Positions 1 through 8,810 of a DNA stretch of 64,000 nt are shown in pieces; position 1 is the stretch's first letter, and each line of letters begins with the position of its first letter. The stretch spans positions 1-64,000 of the forward strand of contig JBFHDK010000004.1 in the NCBI GenBank assembly GCA_041584755.1. Reading direction: 5' to 3'. This DNA comes from HB2-32-21 sp003448675 (GTDB lineage Bacteria > Pseudomonadota > Gammaproteobacteria > Pseudomonadales > Porticoccaceae). The notes beneath the pieces are model-generated. The model was not told where the DNA came from. It did not search any database and was given only the letters and a program-made list of their open reading frames with translations. The position numbers and the translations under genes are program-made.

Positions 1-193
1 AGCCCAGTCCCCCATCGGCATTTCCGAACCAGGCAACCATATCGTCAAAATTCTGGAATTTGTGCCAGCCGGCGGCAACCATCACCGGCGCCAGGAGCAA
101 ACGTAGCAACAGTGGCGCGAGGCCATCGAGCTTCATCAATGGGGTAAATACAGCGGTGTGAATTCGGGTATACAGGTTCAAAAGGGTGCGCAT
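1..193 (-). CDS. DoxX family membrane protein (N-terminal part, runs off the window)
   Basis: The minus strand reads an open frame entering from the window edge, so only about the first 64 residues are present. They include a hydrophobic stretch with leucine-rich LLLRLLLAPVMVAAGWHKF followed by WFGN and a glycine-rich turn, which is the usual first-helix pattern of small DoxX-type membrane proteins. I chose the ATG at 193 because a GGAGA lies 8 nt upstream. The earlier in-frame ATG at 208 has its purine tract too close. The function of DoxX proteins is varied (quinone- or redox-linked membrane proteins), so no specific role is assigned. Confidence 0.6.
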   Translation of the reverse strand, partial: MRTLLNLYTRIHTAVFTPLMKLDGLAPLLLRLLLAPVMVAAGWHKFQNFDDMVAWFGNADGGLG

Positions 194-322
194 CGGGCTG
201 TTCTCCATTCTCCGGGGGTGGCGCGGGGCCTTACCAGGCGCGCCTGTACACGGCCTGCTACGTCCTGCTGGGCCTTTAGAGAGTGAAGAAAGAAAATAAT
301 TCCGCCACCGGCTTGAACTTAT

Positions 323-1834
323 TTAATCCGGGCGCCGAAACACTGGATTCTGCTCGGCGGCTTTACTGTAAAACTCATCCATGGGCACCGACTGACCCAG
401 CTCGGTAACAATACGGGCGTGCCGGCGGCTCAGTTCCCGCGCCTCACGCACACCGCAAGAATGTGCAATGACGCCAACTTCCTGCTCCATACTGAGCACA
501 TAGTTGGCTACGCGGTCAGCTTTTAAGGCTGGATCAAGCCCTTTCTGAAGGGACGGATCGTGAGTGGTGATGCCGGTGGGGCAGGTGTTTTTGTTGCACT
601 GCATAGCCTGAATACAACCCAGGGCAAACATCGGCCCGCGCGCTGAAACCACAAAATCGGCGCCGACGCACAGTGCCCAGGCCACGTCCACTGGCGTTAT
701 TAATTTGCCACTGGCAATCACCGAAATTCGGCCCTTGAGATCATATTCCTTCAATTTGTCGATCACCAGGGGCAGAGTTTCCCGGATATTGAGACCGGCA
801 TAATCCAGCAGACTTTGAGGCGCGGCGCCAGTACCGCCATCACCGCTATCGATGGAAATAAAGTCCGGTGCCGCCTCCCGCGCGCCACGGTGCACGATTG
901 CCGCGCACATATCATCGAAAAACGAGGTGCCTCCCACCACCAGCTTAAAACCCACCGGTTTCCCGGTCAGCTCCCTGATATGCTGGATTCGGTCCAGCAA
1001 CTGGTCGACGTTTCGAATATCCGGATGGCCATTGGGGCTGATGGAATCCTCCCCAACCGGTATCCCCCGGGTGGATGCAATTTCCTCGGTTACTTTCACC
1101 GCAGGCAAAATACCGCCCTTACCCGGCTTGGCTCCCTGACTGATTTTTATCTCAACCATTTTTACTTGGGCATGCTCGGCAATCGCCTTTAAGCGGGCGT
1201 CATCCAGATGACCCTGCTTATCACGCACCCCATACTTGGCCGAACCAATCTGAAAAACCAGGTCGCAGCCACCTTCGAGATGATAGGGCGATAGTCCGCC
1301 CTCCCCAGTATTCAACCAACAGCCTGATTTAGCCGCACCGTGAGATAAAGCCTGCACCGCCGGTCGAGAGATAGCGCCAAAGCTCATGGCCGAAATATTA
1401 AAGAAAGCATCCGTCGTATAGGGTTCCCGACAGTAGGGACCAACCGTCACCGGAGAAGCACTGGCGCTGTCCTCCGTTAAAGTCGGAAAGGGATGAGCGA
1501 CAAACAGCACCGTGCAGGGTTGATGGGTATTTACCGTGGAGCCAAAGGCCAGGGTGCCGTCGACTTTTTTTGCCGCGCGGTAGACCCAGGAGCGTTGCGC
1601 CCGATTGAAAGGCATCTCCTCCCGATCCATGGCGTAAAAATACTGGCGAAAAAACTGTCCCAAGTGCTCGAAGATATAGCGAAAGCGGCCAATAACCGGG
1701 TAGTTACGTTTTATGGTGTGCTGGGTCTGGCGCACATCAGCAATGTACATCCACACAACAACAACCAATGCCACCACCAGTAACAACAAAATAACAATGG
1801 CGAATACATCCCACACTATTGAAAATACACTCAT
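323..1834 (-). CDS. Membrane-anchored FMN-binding glutamate synthase family protein
   Basis: 503 residues. One N-terminal transmembrane helix (about residues 7-31) precedes a glutamate-synthase alpha-subunit FMN barrel. Visible barrel motifs are NISAMSFGAIS, NTGEGGLSPYH, GAKPGKGG and SGDGGTGAAP. The iron-sulfur type cysteine set C-x5-C-x4-C occurs in the segment GCIQAMQCNKNTCPTG. The protein lacks the glutamine amidotransferase domain and C-terminal beta-helix of full GltB, so it is the stand-alone domain family whose substrate is not settled. It is divergent from the MATE exporter gene. A GGGAA lies 6 nt before the ATG. Family assignment is secure; the physiological reaction is unknown. Confidence 0.85.
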   Translation of the reverse strand: MSVFSIVWDVFAIVILLLLVVALVVVVWMYIADVRQTQHTIKRNYPVIGRFRYIFEHLGQFFRQYFYAMDREEMPFNRAQRSWVYRAAKKVDGTLAFGSTVNTHQPCTVLFVAHPFPTLTEDSASASPVTVGPYCREPYTTDAFFNISAMSFGAISRPAVQALSHGAAKSGCWLNTGEGGLSPYHLEGGCDLVFQIGSAKYGVRDKQGHLDDARLKAIAEHAQVKMVEIKISQGAKPGKGGILPAVKVTEEIASTRGIPVGEDSISPNGHPDIRNVDQLLDRIQHIRELTGKPVGFKLVVGGTSFFDDMCAAIVHRGAREAAPDFISIDSGDGGTGAAPQSLLDYAGLNIRETLPLVIDKLKEYDLKGRISVIASGKLITPVDVAWALCVGADFVVSARGPMFALGCIQAMQCNKNTCPTGITTHDPSLQKGLDPALKADRVANYVLSMEQEVGVIAHSCGVREARELSRRHARIVTELGQSVPMDEFYSKAAEQNPVFRRPD

Positions 1835-1939
1835 GCTTGTTCCCGTCGCGGGTTTTTTGAAGCTCGATTAAAAGCGCTAGAGACCACCGCCAAAATAATC
1901 GAAAATAGCACACCTTGTCATTGCCTAAGCATCACTTCC

Positions 1940-3361
1940 TTGCAAGTTCCCGAGTCACCTCCACCCATCCCCACGCCAGCGACACAGGTTACCGAGGATA
2001 ACACCGGCATCGTTCGGCGACTCATCCGACTGGCGGCGCCGGTCACCGTGGGGCAGCTGGCCATCGTCGGCATGAGTGTTACCGACATCATTATTGCCGG
2101 GCGCTTCGGCACCAATGATCTGGCCGGCATTTCCCTGGGTAGTTCCATTTTCAACCTGGCCATCATGCTCACCATTGGCATCGTCCTGGGTAATGGCCCT
2201 ATTGTGGGTCAGCTATATGGCGCGGGCAATTACCCACTGTTACGGCGACAATTCCAGAGCTGCCTGTGGCTTTGTTTGCCTCTTGGGCTAATGTGCGCCA
2301 GTTTTGTCGGACTGGGCATACTGATTCTGCCCTGGCTCGACGCCACCGATGCCGTGGCCGGCATCGCCCATCATTATCTGCTGCCCATGATTGGTTCCGC
2401 CGCCTTGCTGCCTTTCATCATGGCTTATCGCACCACCTTCGAAAGCATGGGCTACGCCAAACCCGCCATGATCTTCAACCTGCTCGGATTTTTAATCAAC
2501 ATCCCACTGGATTATGCGCTGGTAACTGGAAAAGCGGGGCTTCCGGCCCTGGGCGGCGCCGGCTGCGGCTGGGCTACTCTGATCGTTTCAGCAAGCATCG
2601 TCCTGAGCGAAAGCCTTTACGCCAGATATGCCCGACCACTCCTGAGCTATCAGCTATTCGCGGGCTTCGGCTGGCCCAGTCTGGCGCGTATTCGGGAAAC
2701 ACTGCACGTGGGGCTGCCCATTGGCGGGGCCATCCTGGCGGAAGGGGGATTTTTTCTGATTATCCCCCTGTTTATTGCCCACCTGGGCGCGGTTGTGGTC
2801 AGCGGTCACTCCATCGCCATTTCTTTTGACTGGGTGATGTTTATGGTGCCGATGGGGATCGCCCAGGCCATCGCCGTGCTGACCGCCCATGAACTGGGAC
2901 AAAACAATCCCACACTGGCGAGACGAATTTGCTTCGCCGGCCTTTGTCTTACCGCCGCCATCGCGCTGGTGCAGGCTAGTCTGGTGGTGCTTTTTCGCCA
3001 TCCACTTGCGGGGTTATTCAGCCCTGATACCGCGGTTCAGGAGCTGGCCGCGCTGTTACTGGTTTACGCTGCAGCATTTAGAGTTTTTGACGCCATCAAT
3101 GTGGGCGGCAACGGCGCACTACGTGGGTACAAAGACACACGTATTACCATGGTGCTGGCTGCGAGCGGCTATTGGCTGATCGGATTTCCATTATCCTATT
3201 CCCTGGCACTGACCCATTGGTGGGGGCCACCCATGGGTGTCGAAGGCTTTTGGGTAGGCATGGTAACCGCCTTGATACTCACCTCAGCAGCAACAACCTT
3301 GCGGGTCCGAAAAACCACAAGGTTAGAGCTCTCCAAGCCCGTTAAGCCGGACACCATTTAG
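1940..3361 (+). CDS. MATE family efflux transporter
   Basis: 473 residues, about twelve hydrophobic helices in two similar halves, with the N-terminal pattern RRLIRLAAPVTVGQLA and the MSVTDIIIAGRFG segment typical of NorM-type multidrug and toxin extrusion exporters. These use a Na+ or H+ gradient to export cationic compounds across the inner membrane. No ATG lies in a sensible place, so the start is a TTG at 1940; the first about 24 residues are a proline-rich cytosolic leader. The gene is divergent from the glutamate-synthase-like gene and followed by a separate PilZ promoter, so it is probably monocistronic. The substrate cannot be read from sequence. Confidence 0.85.
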   Translation: MQVPESPPPIPTPATQVTEDNTGIVRRLIRLAAPVTVGQLAIVGMSVTDIIIAGRFGTNDLAGISLGSSIFNLAIMLTIGIVLGNGPIVGQLYGAGNYPLLRRQFQSCLWLCLPLGLMCASFVGLGILILPWLDATDAVAGIAHHYLLPMIGSAALLPFIMAYRTTFESMGYAKPAMIFNLLGFLINIPLDYALVTGKAGLPALGGAGCGWATLIVSASIVLSESLYARYARPLLSYQLFAGFGWPSLARIRETLHVGLPIGGAILAEGGFFLIIPLFIAHLGAVVVSGHSIAISFDWVMFMVPMGIAQAIAVLTAHELGQNNPTLARRICFAGLCLTAAIALVQASLVVLFRHPLAGLFSPDTAVQELAALLLVYAAAFRVFDAINVGGNGALRGYKDTRITMVLAASGYWLIGFPLSYSLALTHWWGPPMGVEGFWVGMVTALILTSAATTLRVRKTTRLELSKPVKPDTI

Positions 3362-3407
3362 TCCATGAAAACCACGTTTGCAATCTCCCACGCAACTGAC
3401 TGACAGC

Positions 3408-3436
3408 TTGGCATAAACATGGGCTTTCGCTATCAT
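3408..3436 (+). promoter_or_regulatory. Sigma-70 type promoter for the PilZ gene
   Basis: TTGGCA at 3408-3413 (five of six matches to the -35 consensus), a 17-nt spacer, and TATCAT at 3431-3436 (five of six matches to the -10 consensus). Transcription would begin near 3443, about 24 nt before the GTG start of the PilZ protein. Confidence 0.5.
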
Positions 3437-3466
3437 CATTCGAACCAATAAGGCAGGCGACCCCCT

Positions 3467-3814
3467 GTGCCAAATATCAAGCGCGCCCCCAGGAATACTT
3501 ACCTGGCCCTGGCCAAAGTTTATGACCTGGCGAGCAATGCCGTTGTTGGTTATATAGGCAATATCTCCACCGGTGGATTTATGCTGTTCGCCAACGAGTA
3601 TCTACCCAGCCAAGCCTTACGCATTCTCTCCATCGACCTACCTCACCCCGAGCGTGGGCATGTGTCTATTCAGGTGGGCGCCCGTATCGCCTGGCGTTGC
3701 CCCGACCCACAAAAACCTGGTCAGCAAAATGCCGGCTGTGAAATTAAAGCCATTACAGCAGAGGACCGGCTGGCGCTGCTGCAATCAGCGAAAGCCTATG
3801 GTGTTGCAGCCTGA
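3467..3814 (+). CDS. PilZ domain protein (predicted c-di-GMP receptor)
   Basis: 115 residues, a single PilZ domain. The two ligand-binding signatures are visible: an arginine-rich N-terminal box (KRAPRN, residues about 5-10) and the second motif NISTGGF. These correspond to the RxxxR and D/NxSxxG elements that hold cyclic di-GMP, but the first box is imperfect (R-x-x-R), so binding is inferred. The start is GTG at 3467, preceded by an AAGGCAGG tract. The gene is solitary between the MATE exporter and a lipoprotein gene. Such stand-alone PilZ proteins commonly link c-di-GMP to motility or surface traits; the target here is unknown. Confidence 0.7.
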   Translation: MPNIKRAPRNTYLALAKVYDLASNAVVGYIGNISTGGFMLFANEYLPSQALRILSIDLPHPERGHVSIQVGARIAWRCPDPQKPGQQNAGCEIKAITAEDRLALLQSAKAYGVAA

Positions 3815-3971
3815 TAAAGGATCCCGTCAGTGGTGGCAACGATTATTAGAGTATGTATATTGTCGCGTGATTTAACTGTCAGCGCGAACCCATCTACCGA
3901 TTGCACGCAACTGTGGATCAGCCTGACTTTTAATGCTAGGTGGAAGAACTGAAGTGCTGATTTACCGACAA

Positions 3972-4553
3972 ATGGGCTTTAAGCGCGCGGTGGGTCTGGC
4001 CTTGTTAGTTGGCCTTATTGTTAACCTCTCCGGCTGTGGCAACGCGCTGCCCCGGGAAGAAAACAATGTCCGGTCACGCTGGGCCAGCTTCGAAGAGGCC
4101 ATGGCCGACTATGAAAAAATCATCCCTTTCGAGACCACCAAAAAGGAGCTGGCCGAACTGGGCTTCGATCCCTACACTCAACCCAATATCAGAATTCTGT
4201 CCTACCTTGACGTCATTCAGCGCTTTATGCCCAATCACTCTATTACGCTGGACGACCTCGATGAAGCGGTGAGTTTCTGTATCAAATCGCGCGCGCAATG
4301 CATCGCTTACGAAGCGCAACCACAAAAGACCAAAAGCAAACGCGTGGGTAACGTCGCTCTCGACATGATGACGTTCAAACGACGTACACTCCGTTCCGGT
4401 TGGTCATTTTATGCCTTGATTTTAATTAATGATGGCATCGTGGTTTACAAAGTCTGGAGCGGCGAACCCATTGTCAGTGGCGAGAAAATCCGTAAAAACC
4501 CTCTCGGGCCATTGCAGGGGCTGGATTCGTCAGCAGTCAAGCAAGTGCTATAA
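3972..4553 (+). CDS. Predicted lipoprotein of unknown function
   Basis: With the ATG at 3972 the protein has 193 residues and starts with a clean lipoprotein signal: two basic residues, a hydrophobic run, and the lipobox LSGC (Cys about 22). The frame is open upstream to an ATG at 3933, but that start would bury the signal peptide, so I prefer 3972. The mature part is soluble and mixed alpha/beta, with SGWSFYALILINDGIVVYK near the end and a pair of cysteines at FCIKSRAQC. I do not recognise a family by eye. It is not in an obvious operon. Confidence 0.6.
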   Translation: MGFKRAVGLALLVGLIVNLSGCGNALPREENNVRSRWASFEEAMADYEKIIPFETTKKELAELGFDPYTQPNIRILSYLDVIQRFMPNHSITLDDLDEAVSFCIKSRAQCIAYEAQPQKTKSKRVGNVALDMMTFKRRTLRSGWSFYALILINDGIVVYKVWSGEPIVSGEKIRKNPLGPLQGLDSSAVKQVL

Positions 4554-4949
4554 AACACTACGGAATCAAGCCGCAAAATCAATCTTCTATCGCTGTCCCG
4601 TCCTTTGGCGCCTGTAACGCTCCAATCACCAAATCAGGCCCAGGCGCTTCTCCCAAAGAAACCACCTAAAAGGCCATATAGTCGGACGTTTTCGCCAAGT
4701 TTCACTCACGCATTGCGCACACTAACGAATCTCGCCCAGGCAAACCCTCACTCTGGCCTGGCTGAATTTTCGGGTTGCACCCGCCCTGGCAAAGCGCTAC
4801 CTTCTGCCGTCTAAGAATATTCACTGCGCTTTCCGGCTAACAAGCCACAATAAAACGGGGACGCAGAGGCGGATAGGGGTCATACATATTAAAAATTACC
4901 GCCCCCTCGCATGGCAAAAATACACCACGTTAGATACAGGAGAAGACCC
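4554..4949. other. 396-bp intergenic stretch without a convincing gene
   Basis: No frame here has both a usable ribosome binding site and protein-like composition. A small hairpin (CCAGGC at 4736-4741 with GCCTGG at 4756-4761) is followed shortly by TTTT at 4767-4770 and might end the lipoprotein transcript. An AGGAG about 7 nt before 4950 belongs to the next gene. Confidence 0.4.
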
Positions 4950-6656
4950 ATGGCAACTTACGATACGATTATCAAAAACGGCATCATATTTGATGGCACC
5001 CGTATTCCCCGATATAAAGGCGACATCGGCATTAAGGACGGCGTGATCGCAAAGATTGGCCGGCTCGACGAGAACAATGCTGTTAAAGTCATCGACGCCA
5101 CCGGTAAGCATGTTTGCCCCGGATTTATCGATTTGCACACCCACTACGACGCCCAGCTGTTCTGGGATCCCTACTGCTCCCTATCTAGCTGGCACGGCAT
5201 AACCTCGGTGGTCATTGGCAACTGCGGCTTTGGCTTTGCACCCTGCGCCCCGGAGCTACGAGAGCGTTCCATGTTGTCCATGACCCGAATCGAAGCGATT
5301 CCCTTCGACTCCATGAAAGAAGGCATGCCCTGGGATTGGGAAACCTTTCCCGAGTATCTCGACAGCGTCGACCGCGCACCCAAGGCCATCAACATATTGC
5401 CCTATGTGCCTCTGGTGCCGATGCTGATCGAAGTCCTCGGTTTTGACCGGGCCAAGGCCGGCGACCTGCCGACCCCTGAAGAAGAAGCAAAACTGTGCGC
5501 CATGTTGGAAGAGTCCATGGACGCCGGTGGATGTGGCTGGTCGGCCCAGCGCCTGCTGCCCGGCTGTGGCGCCGACGTGCAGCGTGATTTCGACGGCACC
5601 CCTATGCCCACGGACGTAATGCACGACGAAACTGCCATTGCCCTGGCTGGCGTGCTGGCCAAGCGTAACGAAGGTTTTATGCAGGTCACCATGCTCAGCG
5701 GCAACGACCCCGAAAAGGATCGCGCCCACATGGAAGAGCTTGCTGAAGTCAGCGGCCGACCCCTACTGTACAACGTGGTACAAGCTGTTGCCGACGACCC
5801 CAGTGTTCACCGCGACACCTTGAAGTGGCTGAGCGAATGCCATGCCCGAGGCAACAAGGTTTATGGCCAGGGACTCACCACTGACTGCGGCTTTACCTTC
5901 GCCCTCGATGAGTGGAACCTGTGGGATGACTCCGAATCCTGGCGTGAAGCCACCACCGGCAGTCACGAAGACAAGATGCGCAAAATGGCCGACCCGGAAC
6001 TACGCGAGCGACTGAAAAATGACCCGCCGGGCTTCTCCGCCACCGGCCCCCTTGAAGAAGTGGTCATGGTTCGTCCCAACTCGGATAACTTCACTGAGTA
6101 CAAAGATCATAAGCTCAGCCTGATCGCCGAGAAAATGGGGGTTGATCCGGTCGATGCCATGCTCGATATCGCCGTAGGCACCAACCTGAAGGCGGAATTT
6201 TTCGCCATGCTGCCCAACGCCGGCAATCTGGAATACATGAAGGAAATCATCGACGACCCCTACGTCACCTTCGGCGTTTCCGATGGCGGCGCCCACACCC
6301 GCTTCCTGACCGCCGGCCGCTTCCCGACCGAAGCCATCGCCAAGTACGTGCGCGAACACAACATGCTGTCACTGGAAGAGGTGCATTGGCGCCTGAGCGC
6401 CCTGCCCGCGGCACTGGCTGGCTTTAAAACCCGCGGCACCCTGGTAGAAGGCGCTCCCGCCGACATCGTGGTCTATGACTACGAGAATCTGGAGATTCTC
6501 GACGGTGAAATTGTCCATGATATGCCCGCTGGGGAATGGCGTCGTATCCAGCGCGCCAAGGGTTATGACTATATTCTGGTCAACGGTGAAGTCACCATCG
6601 ATCACGATGAGGAAACCCACACCTACTCGGGCAAATTGCTGCGTCACGGCGCCTAA
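4950..6656 (+). CDS. N-acyl-D-amino-acid deacylase family amidohydrolase
   Basis: 568 residues, an amidohydrolase-superfamily metal enzyme of the D-aminoacylase branch. Seen in the sequence: N-terminal beta-sandwich start DTIIKNGIIFDGT, metal-ligand motif DLHTHYD (about residues 70-76), VVIGNCGFGFAPC with the cysteine typical of this family, a later VSDGGAHTRF metal/catalytic aspartate region, and a C-terminal sandwich strand GTLVEGAPADIVVYD. The ATG at 4950 has AGGAG just upstream; the longer reading from 4911 has no ribosome site. Members hydrolyse N-acyl-D-amino acids or related amides in the cytosol. It is convergent with the luciferase-like gene. The exact substrate is not determined. 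Confidence 0.85.
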   Translation: MATYDTIIKNGIIFDGTRIPRYKGDIGIKDGVIAKIGRLDENNAVKVIDATGKHVCPGFIDLHTHYDAQLFWDPYCSLSSWHGITSVVIGNCGFGFAPCAPELRERSMLSMTRIEAIPFDSMKEGMPWDWETFPEYLDSVDRAPKAINILPYVPLVPMLIEVLGFDRAKAGDLPTPEEEAKLCAMLEESMDAGGCGWSAQRLLPGCGADVQRDFDGTPMPTDVMHDETAIALAGVLAKRNEGFMQVTMLSGNDPEKDRAHMEELAEVSGRPLLYNVVQAVADDPSVHRDTLKWLSECHARGNKVYGQGLTTDCGFTFALDEWNLWDDSESWREATTGSHEDKMRKMADPELRERLKNDPPGFSATGPLEEVVMVRPNSDNFTEYKDHKLSLIAEKMGVDPVDAMLDIAVGTNLKAEFFAMLPNAGNLEYMKEIIDDPYVTFGVSDGGAHTRFLTAGRFPTEAIAKYVREHNMLSLEEVHWRLSALPAALAGFKTRGTLVEGAPADIVVYDYENLEILDGEIVHDMPAGEWRRIQRAKGYDYILVNGEVTIDHDEETHTYSGKLLRHGA

Positions 6657-6699
6657 TGCCGGAAAATCGCTCGCTTGCAACACGGGGCGGGGTCATCTA

Positions 6700-6729
6700 A
6701 AGCAGGCCGGCTATACAGCCGGCCTGCTT
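6700..6729. terminator. Bidirectional hairpin between convergent genes
   Basis: A perfect 13-bp inverted repeat (AAGCAGGCCGGCT and its complement) around a 4-nt ATAC loop lies between the convergent amidohydrolase and luciferase-like genes. Position and GC-rich stem fit a terminator, but neither strand has a good T tract after it. Confidence 0.45.
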
Positions 6730-6793
6730 GCTACTTGCTGCTGTTCGCCAGTTCTCACTCGCCACTTCATTGACTCATTGTTAAACCCAAGGA

Positions 6794-7813
6794 TCAGACG
6801 CTCTTAATCACCGCCATTTGCTTCTCCAAAATGTCCGTCGGCAAGCGATTTTCCAGGGTAATGCGATCAGCCAGATGGCCATATCGGGTTTTAATCTTCT
6901 CGGCCACTTGCATGGGCTCGCCCATGACAGCAAAGGTCTCCAGCATTTCATCGCTGACTAATTCGGGCATCTTGTCCCAGCCGTTATTTTTCGACAGATG
7001 ATTAAGCTTGGGTTGTAGGTCGTGCCAGTCATGGCATTCCAGTACCGGACGATACGCTGGCGTCGAGGCATAAAAAGAAATCCGGTAACGCACCTGGGCC
7101 TTGGCGGCTTCGTATTCCTCTTCGTTTTGCCCGGTAATCACAAAGGGCGGGAAAGACACTTCAAAGTCCTCCCGCTTGCGGCCATTGGCTTCCAGGGTGT
7201 CGGTAATCCGGGGAAGAATCTCCTCTTCCATGTATTTCTGGGTGCCAAAGGTATGAACGATGATGCCGTCAGCGACTTCGGCGCAGGTTTTTAGCATTAA
7301 CGGTCCCACGGCGGCCATCACTACTTTGGGTCGGCCGTACTGGGTGTTTTTAGGCGTGAAGTCCGGCGTCATCAGCGTGTGGCGGTAGTAATGACCACGA
7401 AAATCCAGGGGCTTGCCGTCATACCAGTTGTCCCAGATGGCATGCAAGGCGGTAATAAATTCCTTCATCTGTTTGGCCGGACCGTGCCAGGGCATGCTAA
7501 AGCGCTTGGTGATATGAGCCTGTATCTGGGAACCCAGGCCCAGGACGAAACGGCCTTTGGAAAAAGCATTCAAATCGTGGGCGGAATAGGCGGTGGTCAT
7601 GGGGCTACGGGCGAAGGCCACGGCAATACCAGTGCGCAACTGGACATTTTCCGTAGCGTCTGCGCCCATGCCCACCACCAGAAAGGGATCATTCTGAATC
7701 TCAGCGGTGACCACACCGTCAAAACCCTGTTCCTCAAACAAGCGATATCGGCCCTTGATCTCGTCAATATTGTCGAGCTGATCGCCAAAACTAAAACTGC
7801 TGTCTACTTTCAT
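6794..7813 (-). CDS. Luciferase-like (LLM class) oxidoreductase, TIGR03617-type
   Basis: 339 residues covering one bacterial-luciferase TIM barrel. Recognisable parts are the start KVDSSFSFGDQLDNI, TGIAVAFARSPMTTAYSAHDL, GRFVLGLGSQIQAHITKRFS and the W-x-G-P segment. This resembles the TIGR03617 subgroup, which is predicted to use coenzyme F420, although FMN use cannot be excluded because cofactor choice is not readable by eye. The start ATG at 7813 is separated from the next upstream gene by about 140 bp. The reaction is unknown; relatives act on ketones, alkanes or lipids. Its position tail-to-tail with an amidohydrolase does not prove a shared pathway. Confidence 0.75.
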   Translation of the reverse strand: MKVDSSFSFGDQLDNIDEIKGRYRLFEEQGFDGVVTAEIQNDPFLVVGMGADATENVQLRTGIAVAFARSPMTTAYSAHDLNAFSKGRFVLGLGSQIQAHITKRFSMPWHGPAKQMKEFITALHAIWDNWYDGKPLDFRGHYYRHTLMTPDFTPKNTQYGRPKVVMAAVGPLMLKTCAEVADGIIVHTFGTQKYMEEEILPRITDTLEANGRKREDFEVSFPPFVITGQNEEEYEAAKAQVRYRISFYASTPAYRPVLECHDWHDLQPKLNHLSKNNGWDKMPELVSDEMLETFAVMGEPMQVAEKIKTRYGHLADRITLENRLPTDILEKQMAVIKSV

Positions 7814-7954
7814 ATCGTTTCCCCCGTTTAGGACACCCCATGCTCACCCGAAAAGTTTACCGGGTGCCAGAAACTTAAAACGTGTAGCCTAGCAAATTAC
7901 TTGGTGGGGTAAATTATGAGCCGGAGACCTACTCGCCAGATTCGCACTGATGCG

Positions 7955-8716
7955 CTAACTTACCCCGAGAATCCAGCCTTCGAGGCGCGCACGCTTTTGC
8001 TCGGACAAAGTCAGCGGCGGGTGGAAGTAACGATCCAGCACACCACGCTGATCCGCATCCCTGAGCCAGGCGGCAATAGACCAGGCATCGTGTTCGTCGG
8101 ACGAGCGATCCTGTTTTGGGTAACGGCGTTTATAAAGTGCTGGATAGGCTTCCGCCAGTACGGATCCGCCCGCCGGCACATCAAAGCCGTCAAAGGGCCA
8201 GAAATGGACATGGCCCTTGGTCGTCTGGCGCAACCACAGCAACCAGGGCAGGCCAGCATGGGTTGACTTTGCCACGGCGCCCTGAACATCAAACTGGAAG
8301 GCACTTTTGGCAGAGGCTGTCCACTGCTCGCACAAGCGAAATTCGGAGGCATCGCCAGTGCGTGGGTTGTCCTCGCGCAGAAACTCCACGTAGGTATATT
8401 CTTCGTGAGTGGGCCAGTGGCCGACAAAATCCCGCAAAAAAAATTCCCAGTCACTGATGCCGTAACGTTCCATGTAAGACATTGGCAGGGAAAAATTATG
8501 ATCGATACCGATAATCACTCTTTCCCCAGCTTCCAGTGCATCGAGACAATATTGCGCCACTTCCCGGCGCGACCAGTTTTTAGCGCCCGGAACCGGCGGG
8601 CAAACTTTCTCTGGCTCACTGTGCGGCCTGGCTGCATATACCTGAAGGGCCTTTAAGCGCGCTTCAGGGGATCTGGCACCGGAATAATCGATGCCGATAT
8701 AACGGTTAAACCTCAT
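7955..8716 (-). CDS. Predicted RNase H-fold protein (DUF429-like), function unknown
   Basis: 253 residues from the ATG at 8716; the frame is open to an ATG at 8764, but that adds 16 residues with no ribosome site. The N-terminus YIGIDYSGA is a typical first strand of an RNase H-like fold with an acidic residue, a second strand VIIGIDHNFS carries another aspartate, and the C-terminal helix DEHDAWSIAAWL carries paired acidic residues after AYPALYKRRY. This arrangement resembles predicted nucleases such as DUF429, but I do not recognise a named family with certainty. It is divergent from the universal stress protein gene, with about 95 bp between starts. Confidence 0.6.
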   Translation of the reverse strand: MRFNRYIGIDYSGARSPEARLKALQVYAARPHSEPEKVCPPVPGAKNWSRREVAQYCLDALEAGERVIIGIDHNFSLPMSYMERYGISDWEFFLRDFVGHWPTHEEYTYVEFLREDNPRTGDASEFRLCEQWTASAKSAFQFDVQGAVAKSTHAGLPWLLWLRQTTKGHVHFWPFDGFDVPAGGSVLAEAYPALYKRRYPKQDRSSDEHDAWSIAAWLRDADQRGVLDRYFHPPLTLSEQKRARLEGWILGVS

Positions 8717-8810
8717 TAAGGCATACCCATCATTTATTCGCGTTTCGCATAAAAAACCAGTCATCTTGTGCTATACATCAATAGTGATGCGAAACAGGGG
8801 ATTCCACCAC

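Noticed and set aside
3408..3436. Sigma-54 reading of TTGGCATAAACATGGGC before the PilZ gene
   Set aside because: The GG and the following GC do not fall ten bases apart, whereas the sigma-70 reading fits with a 17-nt spacer.
4605..4814. 69-codon plus-strand frame in the 4.6-4.9 kb gap
   Set aside because: No ribosome site, proline/threonine-rich random-looking composition, and no homologous motif seen.
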